A stretch of DNA of 64,000 nucleotides from Pseudonocardia sp. C8 (GCF_014267175.1 NZ_JACMTR010000002.1:508001-572000), one strand, 5' to 3'; counted from the stretch's first letter, positions 54,184-62,883 are shown. Numbers and translations: made by a program. Notes: generated by a model from the letters alone, not told the origin.

Positions 54184-54708
54184 TCACCGCCACATCAGCA
54201 CGTCGTCGAGCGGCAACCGCCCGCTCGGCACCGCCGAGCGGCCCACCGGACGCGCACCCGGCCACCCGAGGGAGAAGCACCAGCGGGGATCCCAGCCTTC
54301 GGGCGCCTCGAGCAGCCGGGCGGCCTCCCGGACGTTCCCGTCCGGGTAGAGCGTCGCCGGGCAGCAGCCGAGCCCGGCCGCGGTGGCTGCAAGCACGAGC
54401 GACTGCGCGGCCCGGCCGACGTCGAACAGGGTGTCCCGGCGGCCGTCGTCCGCGGCCAGCAGGACGATCGCGCACGGCGCCGTCGCGACGTGCTGGGCGT
54501 AGGCACCGAGCCGGCTCAGGGCGCGGCGCAGCGGGGCGTCGGTGACCACGACGAAGCGCCACGGCTGCCGGTTGCGGGCCGAGCCGGTCCGGCGGGCCAC
54601 GTCGACGAGCGCACGCACCGTCTCCGACGGGACCGGCTCGTCGTCGAAGATGCGGACGGCGGGCGCGGCCGTGAGCCGGCGCAGGTCGGTGAGGTCCGGG
54701 GTGTCCAC
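54184..54708 (-). CDS. Nitroreductase-family FMN protein (F420-0/NfsA-like fold)
   Basis: 174 residues: RRTGSARNRQPWRFVVVTDA (FMN-contact RxxRxWxxxxV motif), FDVGRAAQSLVLAATAAGLG, and LYPDGNVREAARLLEAPEGW. Reduces nitro or quinone compounds with NAD(P)H. The GTG start at 54708 fits a leaderless transcript. In the same reading frame a non-coding stretch joins it to the HNH gene further upstream, but there is no evidence of a fusion. Confidence 0.8.
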   Translation of the reverse strand: MDTPDLTDLRRLTAAPAVRIFDDEPVPSETVRALVDVARRTGSARNRQPWRFVVVTDAPLRRALSRLGAYAQHVATAPCAIVLLAADDGRRDTLFDVGRAAQSLVLAATAAGLGCCPATLYPDGNVREAARLLEAPEGWDPRWCFSLGWPGARPVGRSAVPSGRLPLDDVLMWR

Positions 54709-54711
54709 TCC

Positions 54712-54880
54712 GGAATCGTGCCAGGCCGTGCCGGTGCCGGTGGTGGGGGAAGGGACGACCGCGCGGCCGGTGGCCGGCGGCACCGCGGACGCCGAGCACG
54801 CCGGCGAACCCCGTGACGTCGTCGGGCAGCACCGTCGACGGTGGCGGGTGAACGTCGGCCCGTCCGGCCGCCGCTCGGAA
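54712..54880. other. Gap between the nitroreductase and HNH genes
   Basis: About 170 bases. Nothing recognised beyond the leftward promoter region expected for the nitroreductase. Confidence 0.4.
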
Positions 54881-57108
54881 TCAGAACGGCGGAGCGGGGT
54901 CGGACCGGGCCGGTGGGGCCCGGTCGGTGGCCGGGGTGCTCGATCGCTGCCGCGGCGCCGGTGGGGGTGCCGTGGGATAGAGGGGTTGCTCGTCGATCTC
55001 GCGTTGGGCCGGGATCGGCGGCGCGGGCGGTTGCTCGTCCTCGGCCCGGGAGATGGGGTCGGGGAGCGGGTCGGGCAGGGGCACGCAGACGGGCTCGCCG
55101 CGGGTGAGGTAGATGCGGCCGAGCGGGCTGCGCCAGTGGAACACTCCCGGCGCCGGTTGTCGTAGCTGCCAGCGTCCGGCGGTCTTGAGGGCGTGGTGCA
55201 GCACGCAGAGCGGGCCGAGGTTGCCGGCGACGGTGTCGCCGCCGTGGCGGTGGTCGTGGGTGTGGTCCTGCTGGGTCTTGCAGGCCGGTCGGCGGCAGCC
55301 GGGGAAGCTGCAGGTGCGGTCCCGGACCTCGATGTGGCGGCGCAGCGCGGGGTGCGGGAACCGGTCGCCGGGACGGCTGTCGAGCTCGGCCAGGAGCTGG
55401 TCGCGGCGGGCGTTCTGGGCGGCCAGGTCGGCGAGCAGGGGTGCCCAGCCGGTGGCGGGTCGGCGGCGAGTGCGGCCAGCAGATCCGCGGGGATCTGGAG
55501 TTCGACGGTGCCGCCGTGGGCCTGCCGGGGCGAGGACGGCCCGCGCCCGGTGGGCGCGGTGGGTGGGCGGCGGCGGGTGGTGCCGGCGAGCAGGAGGTGG
55601 CCGTCCGGGTCGGTGATCGCGAACCGCCACTCGGCGTGCCGGTGGCGGGTCACGCAGGCCCGGGCGGTGGGGGCCAGGACCGGGCCGAGACCGGGGATCT
55701 CGGCGGGGTGGTCGTCGTGTCCGAGCAGGGTCGCCAGCCGGATCCGGATCTCGATGCCGGGCCGGGCCGGCTCCGGGACCGGTGGGGACGCCGCGGAGCC
55801 AGGGCCGTCGGATCCGACGCCACCACCACCTTCACCGCTGCCACCGCTATCGCCGCCGGCGCTGCTGCCGCTGCGGCCGGTGCTGCCGCTGCGCCCGGTG
55901 CTGTCGCTGCGGTCGGTGCTGCCGCTGCCCGTGCTGCTGCCGCCCGTGCTGGCAGCGGTGCCGGTGCTGTCGTCGCTCCCGCCGGCGTTCCCGGCGGGGC
56001 CGGTGCTGTCGTGCGGGCCCCGATCGCGGGGGCCATCCCCGCCACCACCGTCGCCGCCCCCGCCCTCATCCTCCTCGCCGTCCGCGCCGTCGCCCTCGCC
56101 GTCCTCGCCGTCCGCCCCGTCGCCCTCGCCGTCCTCGCCGTCCTCGCCGTGGTCCTCGCCGTCGGCGCCGCCGTGGGCGCGGTCCTCCTCGTCCTCCTCG
56201 GCGTCGTCCGCGCCGCCGCCGCCGTCCTTGCCGGTGTCGGGGTCGCTGTCGGTGTCGGCGGCACCCGCGGGGTCGGGGTCGGTGGGGTCGTCGTGCTCGG
56301 TGGCGCGGTCGAGCATGGTGGTGATGATCTGGTCCTGGGTCAGGGTGTGCAGGCTGCCGTCCAGCAGCGCGGTGGCCAGGTCGGCCCGGATGCACGACAA
56401 CGACGCCGGGTGCCCGGCCGCGCGGATCGCGTGGGCCAGTCCGTCGAGGCGTTCGCAGGCGGCCTGGGCGGCGGTGGGGTCGAGCCCGCTGGCTGCGATG
56501 GTGGCGGTGCCCTCGGGGTCGAGGTAGCAGATCACCCGCCGCTCGCGCAGGGCGCGGCGGTAGCGGCGGCGGGCGGCGTCGGGGTCGATGGCGATCACCC
56601 GTCGCTGCAGCCGGGCCCGTAGCTGTCCGCTGGTCCAGCCCGAGGCCTTGGGCAGCAGGTCGGCCACGATCGTGGCGTTCTGGGTGTCGGTCAGCGGTTC
56701 GAGCAGGTCGGCGAACACCGCGGCCCGGCCCTTGTCGATGTCTCCGGCGGCCAGGGCGGCGTGTACGGCGGGTAGGCGGTGGACCAGCATCTCGGCCAGG
56801 GCGTGTTCGCGGCAGGCGGTCAGCTCGGTCACGGTGAGCGCGACCGCGATCTCCATCCGGCAGTCCGGGTCCGGCTCCGGTAGCCGGGTGGTCGACCACA
56901 GCGGTGCGTCCGGGTCACACCGCCCGACCGCGGCCATCGCGGCCAGCTCGTGGGCGTCGACATACGAGCGCAGCCGCCGCCAGGCCTGCAGCAGTTCCAC
57001 CATGTCGCCGTTGGCGACCCGGGCGGGATCCAGGTCGGCGAGCACCGCAGCCAGCTCCGGGCGGACGGGCATCCCCGCCAGGCCCTGCGGCATGGTCTCC
57101 GACTGCAT
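54881..57108 (-). pseudogene. DUF222/HNH endonuclease (13E12-type), frameshifted
   Basis: DUF222 domain (residues 1-250: VADLLPKASGWTSGQLRARL, DARRRYRRALRERRVICYLD) is joined through a very long low-complexity acidic and Ser/Gly linker to a C-terminal HNH nuclease (CSFPGCRRPACKTQQDHTHD, GPLCVLHHALK). The frame breaks at 55456: the DUF222 side reads ...ALAADP, and the nuclease side continues ATGWAPLLADLA one frame back, where restoring a single G would join them. So the gene is either broken, recently inactivated, or carries a sequencing error. Intact it would be about 742 residues. ATG 57108 is leaderless, six bases after TATGTT, which lies inside a LexA-like box. Related genes in mycobacteria are SOS-induced. 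Confidence 0.85.
55800..56260. repeat. Low-complexity tract in the HNH gene linker
   Basis: Short tandem units on the plus strand (GCTGTCGCTGC-like and GCCGTCCTCGCCGTC-like) encode runs of Asp-Gly-Glu-Asp and Ser-Thr-Gly-Arg in the linker. Repeats are imperfect and AT-poor. Confidence 0.7.
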
Positions 57109-57112
57109 GGAC

Positions 57113-57126
57113 CGAACATACATTCG
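57113..57126. promoter_or_regulatory. LexA (SOS) box-like sequence
   Basis: CGAACATACATTCG compares with the actinobacterial SOS consensus CGAAC-N4-GTTCG at 9 of 10 fixed positions (G to A in the second half). It overlaps the -10 box TATGTT of the minus-strand HNH gene, the position expected for repression by LexA. Confidence 0.6.
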
Positions 57127-57299
57127 ACCACCGGCATTCTCGGCCGCCCGGACCTCACGACGTCGACGGCCGGTCCGGCGATGCCGAGGGCGGACCGCGA
57201 CTGCGAGGCGTGATCAGGGGCGTCCGCGAAGGGTGGGAGTCCCGGTCACCGATCGGCCGGGAGGCGATGAGTCCTCAGGTGCGCACGAGTCATCCCGGT

Positions 57300-57869
57300 A
57301 TGGGACGGCTGCGCTACACCGCCATCATGTCGGCCGACGGTTTCCTCACCGACCCCGACGGACGCTACGACTGGGCCGTGCCCGACGACGAGGTGCTCGC
57401 GTTCGTCACCGACCGCGAGCGCGGCGCCGACACCCACCTCTACGGCCGCCGCATGTACGAGGAGATGCGGGTCTGGGAGGACGTCTCCTCGGGGTGGCCC
57501 GACCTGGAACTCGAGTTCGCGCGGACGTGGCGGGCCGCGACGAAGGTCGTCTACTCCTCGACGCTGCCGGAGGTCGCCACCGCTCGGACCCGGCTGGAAC
57601 GCGTCTTCGACCCGGTGAGGGTCCGCGCGATCGTCGACGGCGCCCCGCACGACGTCTCGGTCTCCGGTCCCACCCTCGCGGCCGAGGCGTTCCGGCACGA
57701 CCTCGTCGACGACGTCGAGCTCTACCTCGTGCCGATGCTCGTCGGGGGTGGCCTGCGTGCGCTGCCCGACGGCGTCCGCGCCGGCCTGGAGCTCGCCGGG
57801 CAGCACCGCTTCGGCAACGGGTTCGCGTTCCTGCACTACCGCCGCGCCCGCGGTCAGGACGGCCGGTAG
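57300..57869 (+). CDS. RibD C-terminal/dihydrofolate-reductase-fold protein
   Basis: 189 residues: GRLRYTAIMSADGFLTDPDG, then LYGRRMYEEMRVWEDVSSGW, VVYSSTLPEVATARTRLER and a C-terminal ELYLVPMLVGGGLRALPDGV. This is the YyaP/RibD reductase group, NADPH-dependent, substrate unknown. ATG 57300 starts at the conserved MGRLRYTAIMS; ATG 57267 upstream is alternative. It is divergent from the HNH gene. Confidence 0.85.
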   Translation: MGRLRYTAIMSADGFLTDPDGRYDWAVPDDEVLAFVTDRERGADTHLYGRRMYEEMRVWEDVSSGWPDLELEFARTWRAATKVVYSSTLPEVATARTRLERVFDPVRVRAIVDGAPHDVSVSGPTLAAEAFRHDLVDDVELYLVPMLVGGGLRALPDGVRAGLELAGQHRFGNGFAFLHYRRARGQDGR

Positions 57870-58348
57870 CGGTACCGGGTGAGCCACACGCACCAGATCG
57901 CCAGCCCGGCCACGAGCAACCCGACGGCCGTCCACACCGGACCAGCCGGAAGCCGGGGCGGCTGCACGCGGGTGGCGTGCACCGCCGACACCGGCACGAC
58001 CGCCAGGAACGCCAGCAGCACCCCGAAGGTCCACCCCATGTCGTGGACGAGCATGGAACGCAGCCGTGCCACCCGCTGCGGGTGCGTCCAGTACTCCTTG
58101 TGCGGGACGTTCAGCGCGGTCAGCGGGCCGCGCGCCGCCAGCAGGCACGTGCCGGCGCCGACCAGCACCATGAGCGTCCCGACGAACGCGCCGAGACCGA
58201 GGAAGTCCGCGCGCGTCCCCAGCCGGGTCGGGGTGCCGGCGGCGTCGACGTGCATCGGGACGCCGTCCGGCGGCAGCTCGAGCGCCGCCCACAGCAGGGC
58301 GGCCGCGTAGCAGGCCGAACCGGTGAGCAGCGGAACCCACGGACGCAT
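57854..58348 (-). CDS. DUF1648-like integral membrane protein
   Basis: 164 residues with about four membrane segments: WVPLLTGSACYAAALLWAAL, then the DUF1648-type segment GVPMHVDAAGTPTRLGTRAD, FLGLGAFVGTLMVLVGAGTC, and two C-terminal helices. No function is known. It is convergent with the RibD-like gene, overlapping it by 16 bases, and divergent from the AlkZ-like gene, 39 bases away. Confidence 0.7.
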   Translation of the reverse strand: MRPWVPLLTGSACYAAALLWAALELPPDGVPMHVDAAGTPTRLGTRADFLGLGAFVGTLMVLVGAGTCLLAARGPLTALNVPHKEYWTHPQRVARLRSMLVHDMGWTFGVLLAFLAVVPVSAVHATRVQPPRLPAGPVWTAVGLLVAGLAIWCVWLTRYRYRPS

Positions 58349-58387
58349 CCTGGTGATCGTGCCAGCGGCCCGGCGACAATGCCCGCC

Positions 58388-59422
58388 GTGACTCCCGCAC
58401 CTGCCGTGGACCGGGCGCGCTGGCTCGGCTTCCGCTGGTCCCGGCACGGCCTCGGGGCGGCTCGCCCGGTCGGGGCCCGCACGGACCTGCTGCTGCTCGG
58501 TGTCCAGGACGGCCGGCGCGACGGAGCGGCGCACTCCCTCGCCGCCCGGGGGGCCGGCGACGACGGCACCGTGCTGGTCTACTCGGTCCGCGGCGCGCCG
58601 CACCGGCACGCGCGTAACCGGCTCGGCACCGTGCGCGCCGCGGTCGCCCCGCTCGACACCGACACCGGCGGGCCGGAGCGCGTGTCCGCGCTCCGGGAGA
58701 TCGCGGACGCGCTCTGCCGGGTCGTGACCGGCCCGGAGACCAAGGGGGAGATCAGCACCGCGCTGACCGCGCGGGTGGCCCACCGCGCGACCTGGTGTGC
58801 CCGCTGCGGCGCCGACCACGTCCCGGACCTGGACTTCCGGATCGCGGCGACGCTCGCCGGGCTCGTGCTCGTCCCGGGACCCGGCACCGTCCTCGAACCC
58901 GGCCCGCCGACCCCGGCGGAGTCCACGGTGGACGCGCGGACGGCGCTGCTCGACGCCTGGTTCCGGTTCGACGGCCCGGTCGCCCGGGCGACGGTGACGG
59001 ACTGGTTCGGTGGCGACCCCGCCGCGATCGGTCCCCTGTGGAAGGCCGGCTCCGGCAGCCGGGTCACCGTCCGGGTCGACGACCGCCGGTGCGAGGTGCC
59101 GGGAGCACTGCTGGACGACCTGCGCGCCGCACCCGTCGCCGAAGGGGTCGCGCTCGTCCCTCCGCACGACGCCTGGCTGCGCCGGGTGGACCGCGCCCTG
59201 CTGGTCCCGGACCGGGCACGCCGGTCGCGGGTGTGGCAGGCGGTGTCGGCGCCCGGCGCGCTGCTGGCCGGCGGCGAGGTCGCCGGAACCTGGCGGCACC
59301 GCCGGGAGGGGACGCTGGTGGAACCGTTCGAGGAGCTGCCCCGGACCGTCGTGGACGCCGTCGTCGCCGAGGCGGAGCGGGTGACCGGTTCCGCGCGGGT
59401 CGAGGTGCACGCTCGGCCGTAG
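58388..59422 (+). CDS. Winged-helix DNA-binding protein of the AlkZ-like (HTH_42) family
   Basis: 344 residues. The C-terminal half has LVPPHDAWLRRVDRALLVPD and GALLAGGEVAGTWRHRREGT, the HTH_42 winged-helix signature of AlkZ/YcaQ-type interstrand-crosslink glycosylases. In true AlkZ enzymes the catalytic motif is QxQ or QxD in a LQAQD-type turn; here the corresponding turn reads LGVQDGRRDG, keeping one Gln but apparently not the second residue, so activity is uncertain. GTG 58388 lies seven bases after GACAAT, again suggesting leaderless expression. Confidence 0.7.
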   Translation: MTPAPAVDRARWLGFRWSRHGLGAARPVGARTDLLLLGVQDGRRDGAAHSLAARGAGDDGTVLVYSVRGAPHRHARNRLGTVRAAVAPLDTDTGGPERVSALREIADALCRVVTGPETKGEISTALTARVAHRATWCARCGADHVPDLDFRIAATLAGLVLVPGPGTVLEPGPPTPAESTVDARTALLDAWFRFDGPVARATVTDWFGGDPAAIGPLWKAGSGSRVTVRVDDRRCEVPGALLDDLRAAPVAEGVALVPPHDAWLRRVDRALLVPDRARRSRVWQAVSAPGALLAGGEVAGTWRHRREGTLVEPFEELPRTVVDAVVAEAERVTGSARVEVHARP

Positions 59423-59425
59423 GAC

Positions 59426-60217
59426 TCAGCCGCCCGGTCGCGCCGCCCGCGCGGCCAGCATCTCGTCGGTCGCGGATCGGAGCTCGGACTCCGCGATCTC
59501 CTCGGTCCCCGCCGCGGTGACCGTCACGACGGTGGGGAACAGCGAACGGGTCAGGTCCGGGCCGGCGGTCGCGGTGTCGTCGTCGGCGGCGTCCCACAGC
59601 GCGTTCACCGCGAGCGCGATCGCGCCGTCCCGGTCGAGGTCCGGCCGGTGCCGCTTCTTCAGCGATCCCTCGGCGAACGCGGAACCGGATCCGATGCTCG
59701 CGTAGCCGGACCGGTTGCGCGCGACGCTGCCCGAGGGATCGAACGTCACGATCCGGGCCGGGTCGGCGTCGGACGCGTCGTAGCCGGCGTACAGCGGCAA
59801 CGCCACGAACCCCTGCAGCGCCGCACCCAGGTTCTCCCGCACGATCGTGGACAGCCGGCGGATCTTGCCGTCCTGGCTGATCGGGGCCCCCTCGACCTTC
59901 TCGTACTGCTCCACCTCGGCCGCGAACAGCTTGAGCATGAGCACGGCGTGCCCGACCGAGCCGGCGAACCCGGCGGCCGACGTGTCGTCGATCGCCATGA
60001 CCTTGACCAGGTCCTTCTGGGCGATCAGGTTGCCGGACGTGGCCCGCCGGTCCCCTGCGAGGAGCACGCCGTCGGCCCAGGTGAACGCGATGATCGTCGT
60101 GCCGTGCGGGGTGCGCAGGTCGGCGGGCACGCGCTGGGCGGGGTCGCGGGGCAGGGCGGCGGGCAGCACCTCGGGGGCGTGCGCACGCAGCTGGTCCAGG
60201 AACGACGGGCCGGTCAT
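59426..60217 (-). CDS. Proteasome subunit beta, no alpha-subunit gene adjacent
   Basis: 263 residues. After a propeptide of 39 residues the mature N terminus is Gly39-Thr40 (HGTTIIAFTW). The active-site set is complete in mature numbering: Thr1, Asp17 (AGDRR) and Lys33 (DLVKV). It is therefore likely to be self-processing and active. Actinobacterial prcB normally lies directly upstream of prcA, near pup, dop and mpa. Here the upstream neighbour is a divergent nitronate monooxygenase and the downstream neighbour a convergent AlkZ-like gene. It may be a second beta subunit, as in Rhodococcus. Confidence 0.88.
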   Translation of the reverse strand: MTGPSFLDQLRAHAPEVLPAALPRDPAQRVPADLRTPHGTTIIAFTWADGVLLAGDRRATSGNLIAQKDLVKVMAIDDTSAAGFAGSVGHAVLMLKLFAAEVEQYEKVEGAPISQDGKIRRLSTIVRENLGAALQGFVALPLYAGYDASDADPARIVTFDPSGSVARNRSGYASIGSGSAFAEGSLKKRHRPDLDRDGAIALAVNALWDAADDDTATAGPDLTRSLFPTVVTVTAAGTEEIAESELRSATDEMLAARAARPGG

Positions 60218-60318
60218 GCGGGGAGCGTGCTCCGTTCTGTTCGTGCCGGGGAGATCGGGTCGATCCTTCCCCGCACAGGACGTGTGGTCCAGCCGTGCGC
60301 GGTGCAGACTCGGTGATC

Positions 60319-61368
60319 GTGAACGCACGGAGTCGCGCCGAGAGTTTCTGCACGCGTCACGGGCTCCGGGTGCCCGTCCTGGAAGCACCGATGGCGGGCG
60401 CCTGTCCACCGGAACTGGCGGCCGCGGTCGCCGGCGCCGGCGGGATGGGCGCCTCGGGCGTCGTCAACGACCCGCCGGAGAAGATCGCCGGCTGGGTGCG
60501 GCGCTACCGCGAGCTCGCCGGTGACGCCCCGCTCCAGCTGAACCTGTGGATCCCGGACCCGCCGGCCCCCGACGACGTCACCGCGCAGGCGGCGTTCCTC
60601 GACGCGCTCGGCGGGACCGCCGCCCCCGCGGCCGGGCCCGCCCCGGACTTCGGGGCCCAGTTCGACGCCGTGCTGGCGGCCCGCCCCACCGCCGTCTCGA
60701 CGATCATGGGGCTGCTGACGCCGGACCAGGTCGCCGCGGCCCGGGACGCGGGTGTCGCGTGGTTCGCCACCGCCACCACCCGTGCGGAGGCGCTGGCCGC
60801 CGAGCGGGCGGGCGCGGACGCCGTCGTCGCGCAGGCGATGGAGGCGGGCGGGCACCGCGGCACCGCCGACCCGGACGCCGCCGAGGCCACCGCGGTCGGG
60901 CTGTTCGCGCTGATCCCGTGGCTGGCCGACGCGCTGGAGGTTCCGGTCGTCGCGGCCGGGGCGGTTGCCGACGGCCGGTCGCTGGCCGCCGCGCTGACCC
61001 TCGGGGCGAGCGCGGTGCAGGTCGGGACGGCACTGCTGCGCACCCCCGAGGCCGGCATCGACGCCGGCTGGGCCGCCACCCTCGATGGCCTGGCCCCGGA
61101 GGACACCGTGACCACCCGGGCGTACACCGGGCGGCTGGCCCGCGGCGTCCCGACCGGCTACGTCCGTGCCTGGACCCGGCCGGACGCCCCCGCCCCGGCG
61201 CCCTACCCGCACCAGCGACGCCTGGTCGCCCGCTACCGCGCGGGGGAGCCGGGTGGCGTGGACCGGGTCAACCACTGGGCCGGGCAGGCCGCCGCCCGGG
61301 CGAGCACCGACCCGGCCGGGGAGGTCGTGGCGCGGATGTGGCGGGAGGCCGACGACCTGCTGCCGTGA
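60319..61368 (+). CDS. Nitronate monooxygenase-like FMN enzyme
   Basis: 349 residues, TIM barrel. LRVPVLEAPMAGACPPELAA is the FMN-binding start, VVAQAMEAGGHRGTADPDAA contains the conserved His-Arg-Gly, and AAALTLGASAVQVGTALLRT the phosphate-binding end. Oxidises alkyl nitronates; other members are enoyl reductases. GTG 60319 is chosen; GTG 60313 is in frame. It is divergent from the proteasome gene. Confidence 0.88.
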   Translation: MNARSRAESFCTRHGLRVPVLEAPMAGACPPELAAAVAGAGGMGASGVVNDPPEKIAGWVRRYRELAGDAPLQLNLWIPDPPAPDDVTAQAAFLDALGGTAAPAAGPAPDFGAQFDAVLAARPTAVSTIMGLLTPDQVAAARDAGVAWFATATTRAEALAAERAGADAVVAQAMEAGGHRGTADPDAAEATAVGLFALIPWLADALEVPVVAAGAVADGRSLAAALTLGASAVQVGTALLRTPEAGIDAGWAATLDGLAPEDTVTTRAYTGRLARGVPTGYVRAWTRPDAPAPAPYPHQRRLVARYRAGEPGGVDRVNHWAGQAAARASTDPAGEVVARMWREADDLLP

Positions 61369-61375
61369 GCCCGGC

Positions 61376-61609
61376 TCACTCGACCATGTCGTCGAACTCG
61401 CCCTTCTTCGCCCCGTCGACGAACGCGGCGATCTCCGCCGGGGTGTAGACGAGCACCGGCCCCTCGGGGTCGCGGGCGTTGCGGACGGCGACCTGCCCGT
61501 CGTCGAGGACGGCGAACTCGACGCTGTCCCCGTCGGCGGGCGCGCCCGCGGGGCGGCGCCAGGTGACCGGGCCGAGGTCGACCGCGCGGATGCCGTTCGG
61601 CTGGGACAT
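61376..61609 (-). CDS. DUF397 domain protein
   Basis: 77 residues: IRAVDLGPVTWRRPAGAPAD, SVEFAVLDDGQVAVRNARDP and LVYTPAEIAAFVDGAKKGEF are the DUF397 hallmarks. Such small proteins normally sit beside an XRE-family regulator with a DUF397-binding partner; none is seen here. ATG 61609 has GGAGG four bases upstream. It is divergent from the Cys/His-rich gene at 61.7 kb and convergent with the nitronate monooxygenase. Confidence 0.85.
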   Translation of the reverse strand: MSQPNGIRAVDLGPVTWRRPAGAPADGDSVEFAVLDDGQVAVRNARDPEGPVLVYTPAEIAAFVDGAKKGEFDDMVE

Positions 61610-61728
61610 GGGACCTCCGAGGGCGTTCGGGCAATTGCGGAGTGTGATGGAGCGTGTGCGTTCGCACTTGCATCCGCAAGGAACATGACCGACGATGGGA
61701 ACCGAGCCACCGCGAAGGAGTTCGGAAA

Positions 61729-61776
61729 ATGCGCCGGTCGACGCATGGATGCAAGTTCGGATGGTCGTCGCTGTGA
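61729..61776 (+). other. Possible 15-codon leader frame
   Basis: ATG 61729 follows AAGGAG by eight bases, an ideal ribosome site, and encodes MRRSTHGCKFGWSSL before TGA at 61774. The TGA overlaps a GTG (61773) in frame with the following protein. It may be a translational coupling leader; too short to be sure. Confidence 0.3.
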
Positions 61777-62063
61777 CCGCCGAACGGGTCAACGACGCGG
61801 ACATGCCCGAGGTTCTCACGCTGACGTCCGTGATCGACAGTCGAGCACACAAAGTAACCGACTCGGAGCTGTGTGCTCCCCATGCGATGCGCAACGGACG
61901 CTACGCGGCACTGTGCGGTCACCTGGTGTCGCCGGCTCCCCTGATCGAGGCCGACGGTGCGCCCTGTGCCCGCTGCGTGCAGCTCGACCCGACACCCCCG
62001 GCCACGCCGCCGCGGCGCCCCCGTCGGCGGGGGTGGGGGCTGCGCCGCCTGCTCGCGGTCTGA
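61749..62063 (+). CDS. Small Cys/His-containing actinobacterial protein
   Basis: About 104 residues, function not recognised. VLTLTSVIDSRAHKVTDSEL, NGRYAALCGHLVSPAPLIEA and GAPCARC form a possible CGH...CxxC metal site, and the C terminus is basic (PRRPRRRGWGLRRLL). Similar short proteins with this layout occur in related actinobacteria. The start is uncertain: ATG 61749, ATG 61761, ATG 61803 or GTG 61773. The last overlaps the stop of a 15-codon frame at 61729 that has a strong AAGGAG site. Confidence 0.6.
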   Translation: MQVRMVVAVTAERVNDADMPEVLTLTSVIDSRAHKVTDSELCAPHAMRNGRYAALCGHLVSPAPLIEADGAPCARCVQLDPTPPATPPRRPRRRGWGLRRLLAV

Positions 62064-62077
62064 GCTGACCCGCGCCG

Positions 62078-62302
62078 TCAGCGCGCGAGCCGGTCCGCGT
62101 CGGGATGAGAACGCTTGCGGAGCGGACCGCGCGTCCGGCGCTCCAGGAACCGGCGGCCCTTGTGCGAGAGCGAGCTGAGGGTGTTCGGCCCGCGCCGGCG
62201 CTCGATCGCCTCGCCGAGCTTGCCGAGCAGCCAGGCGACCAGCGGCGCACCCACCGCCAGCAGCAGCCACACCCGCAGGTGACGGGAGAACAACGCCCAC
62301 AT
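62078..62302 (-). CDS. Small membrane protein, family not recognised
   Basis: 74 residues. ATG 62302 (MWALFSRHLRVWLLLAVGAP) after AAGGTGGG at good spacing. One membrane segment (VWLLLAVGAPLVAWLLGKLG) is followed by a basic tail (EAIERRRGPNTLSSLSHKGR). Typical of small actinobacterial envelope proteins. It is convergent with the Cys/His protein and divergent from the gene at 62465. Confidence 0.65.
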   Translation of the reverse strand: MWALFSRHLRVWLLLAVGAPLVAWLLGKLGEAIERRRGPNTLSSLSHKGRRFLERRTRGPLRKRSHPDADRLAR

Positions 62303-62464
62303 CGCCGGCCCCACCTTTCCTCGTCGTGCCCGGTTCCGGGGACCGTAGTACCCGCCACCGACACCCGCCGGGCACGTCACCCGTCCCGGGCCGGATCGTT
62401 GATCATGTCGAGGGCGGATCCGGCGGCCCCCGGCCGGATGCCCGGGTATCGAGGAGGTTCACCC

Positions 62465-62740
62465 GTGTTCGCACCCGGAACCGGCGGCCTCGTGCTGCTC
62501 GCCGTCTCCGCGTTGCTGGTCGTCGCGGCCCTGGTCAGCCCGCCCGGGCGCCGGGCAGCCGCGGCGGCGATCGGCTCCGTCGGCCGCTGGCCGGCCCTGA
62601 TCCGCTCCGAGCTGCGCGGCGACGCCCCGCTCGACGACCGTGGCCACCGGGACGACACCACCCCCGAGCTCCCGGCCGTGCGCGACGAACCGCCGCGCCC
62701 GACGCGGGTCTTCCCCCAGGTGGAGCTGCCCGACCGCTGA
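62465..62740 (+). CDS. Small membrane protein, family not recognised
   Basis: 91 residues. GTG 62465 with GAGGAGG eight bases upstream. One N-terminal membrane segment (GGLVLLAVSALLVVAALVSP) and an acidic cytosolic tail ending TRVFPQVELPDR. Function unknown. Confidence 0.65.
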   Translation: MFAPGTGGLVLLAVSALLVVAALVSPPGRRAAAAAIGSVGRWPALIRSELRGDAPLDDRGHRDDTTPELPAVRDEPPRPTRVFPQVELPDR

Positions 62741-62883
62741 CACCGCGGCGGCGGTGTCGCCGGACGCCCCGGACGCGGTAAATTTTCTTTTACCGACGGG
62801 AACCCCCGGCACCCTCCCGGCGTTGTTCGGATGCGAGGGTCGCCGCTGGCGGACCCCGCACACATCCGTCGAGGAGGATCCAG

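Noticed and set aside
54184-57108. Fusion of HNH endonuclease and nitroreductase in one open frame
   Set aside because: The stretch between them in that frame is low-complexity noise; the true nuclease reading is in the other frame and the nitroreductase has its own start.
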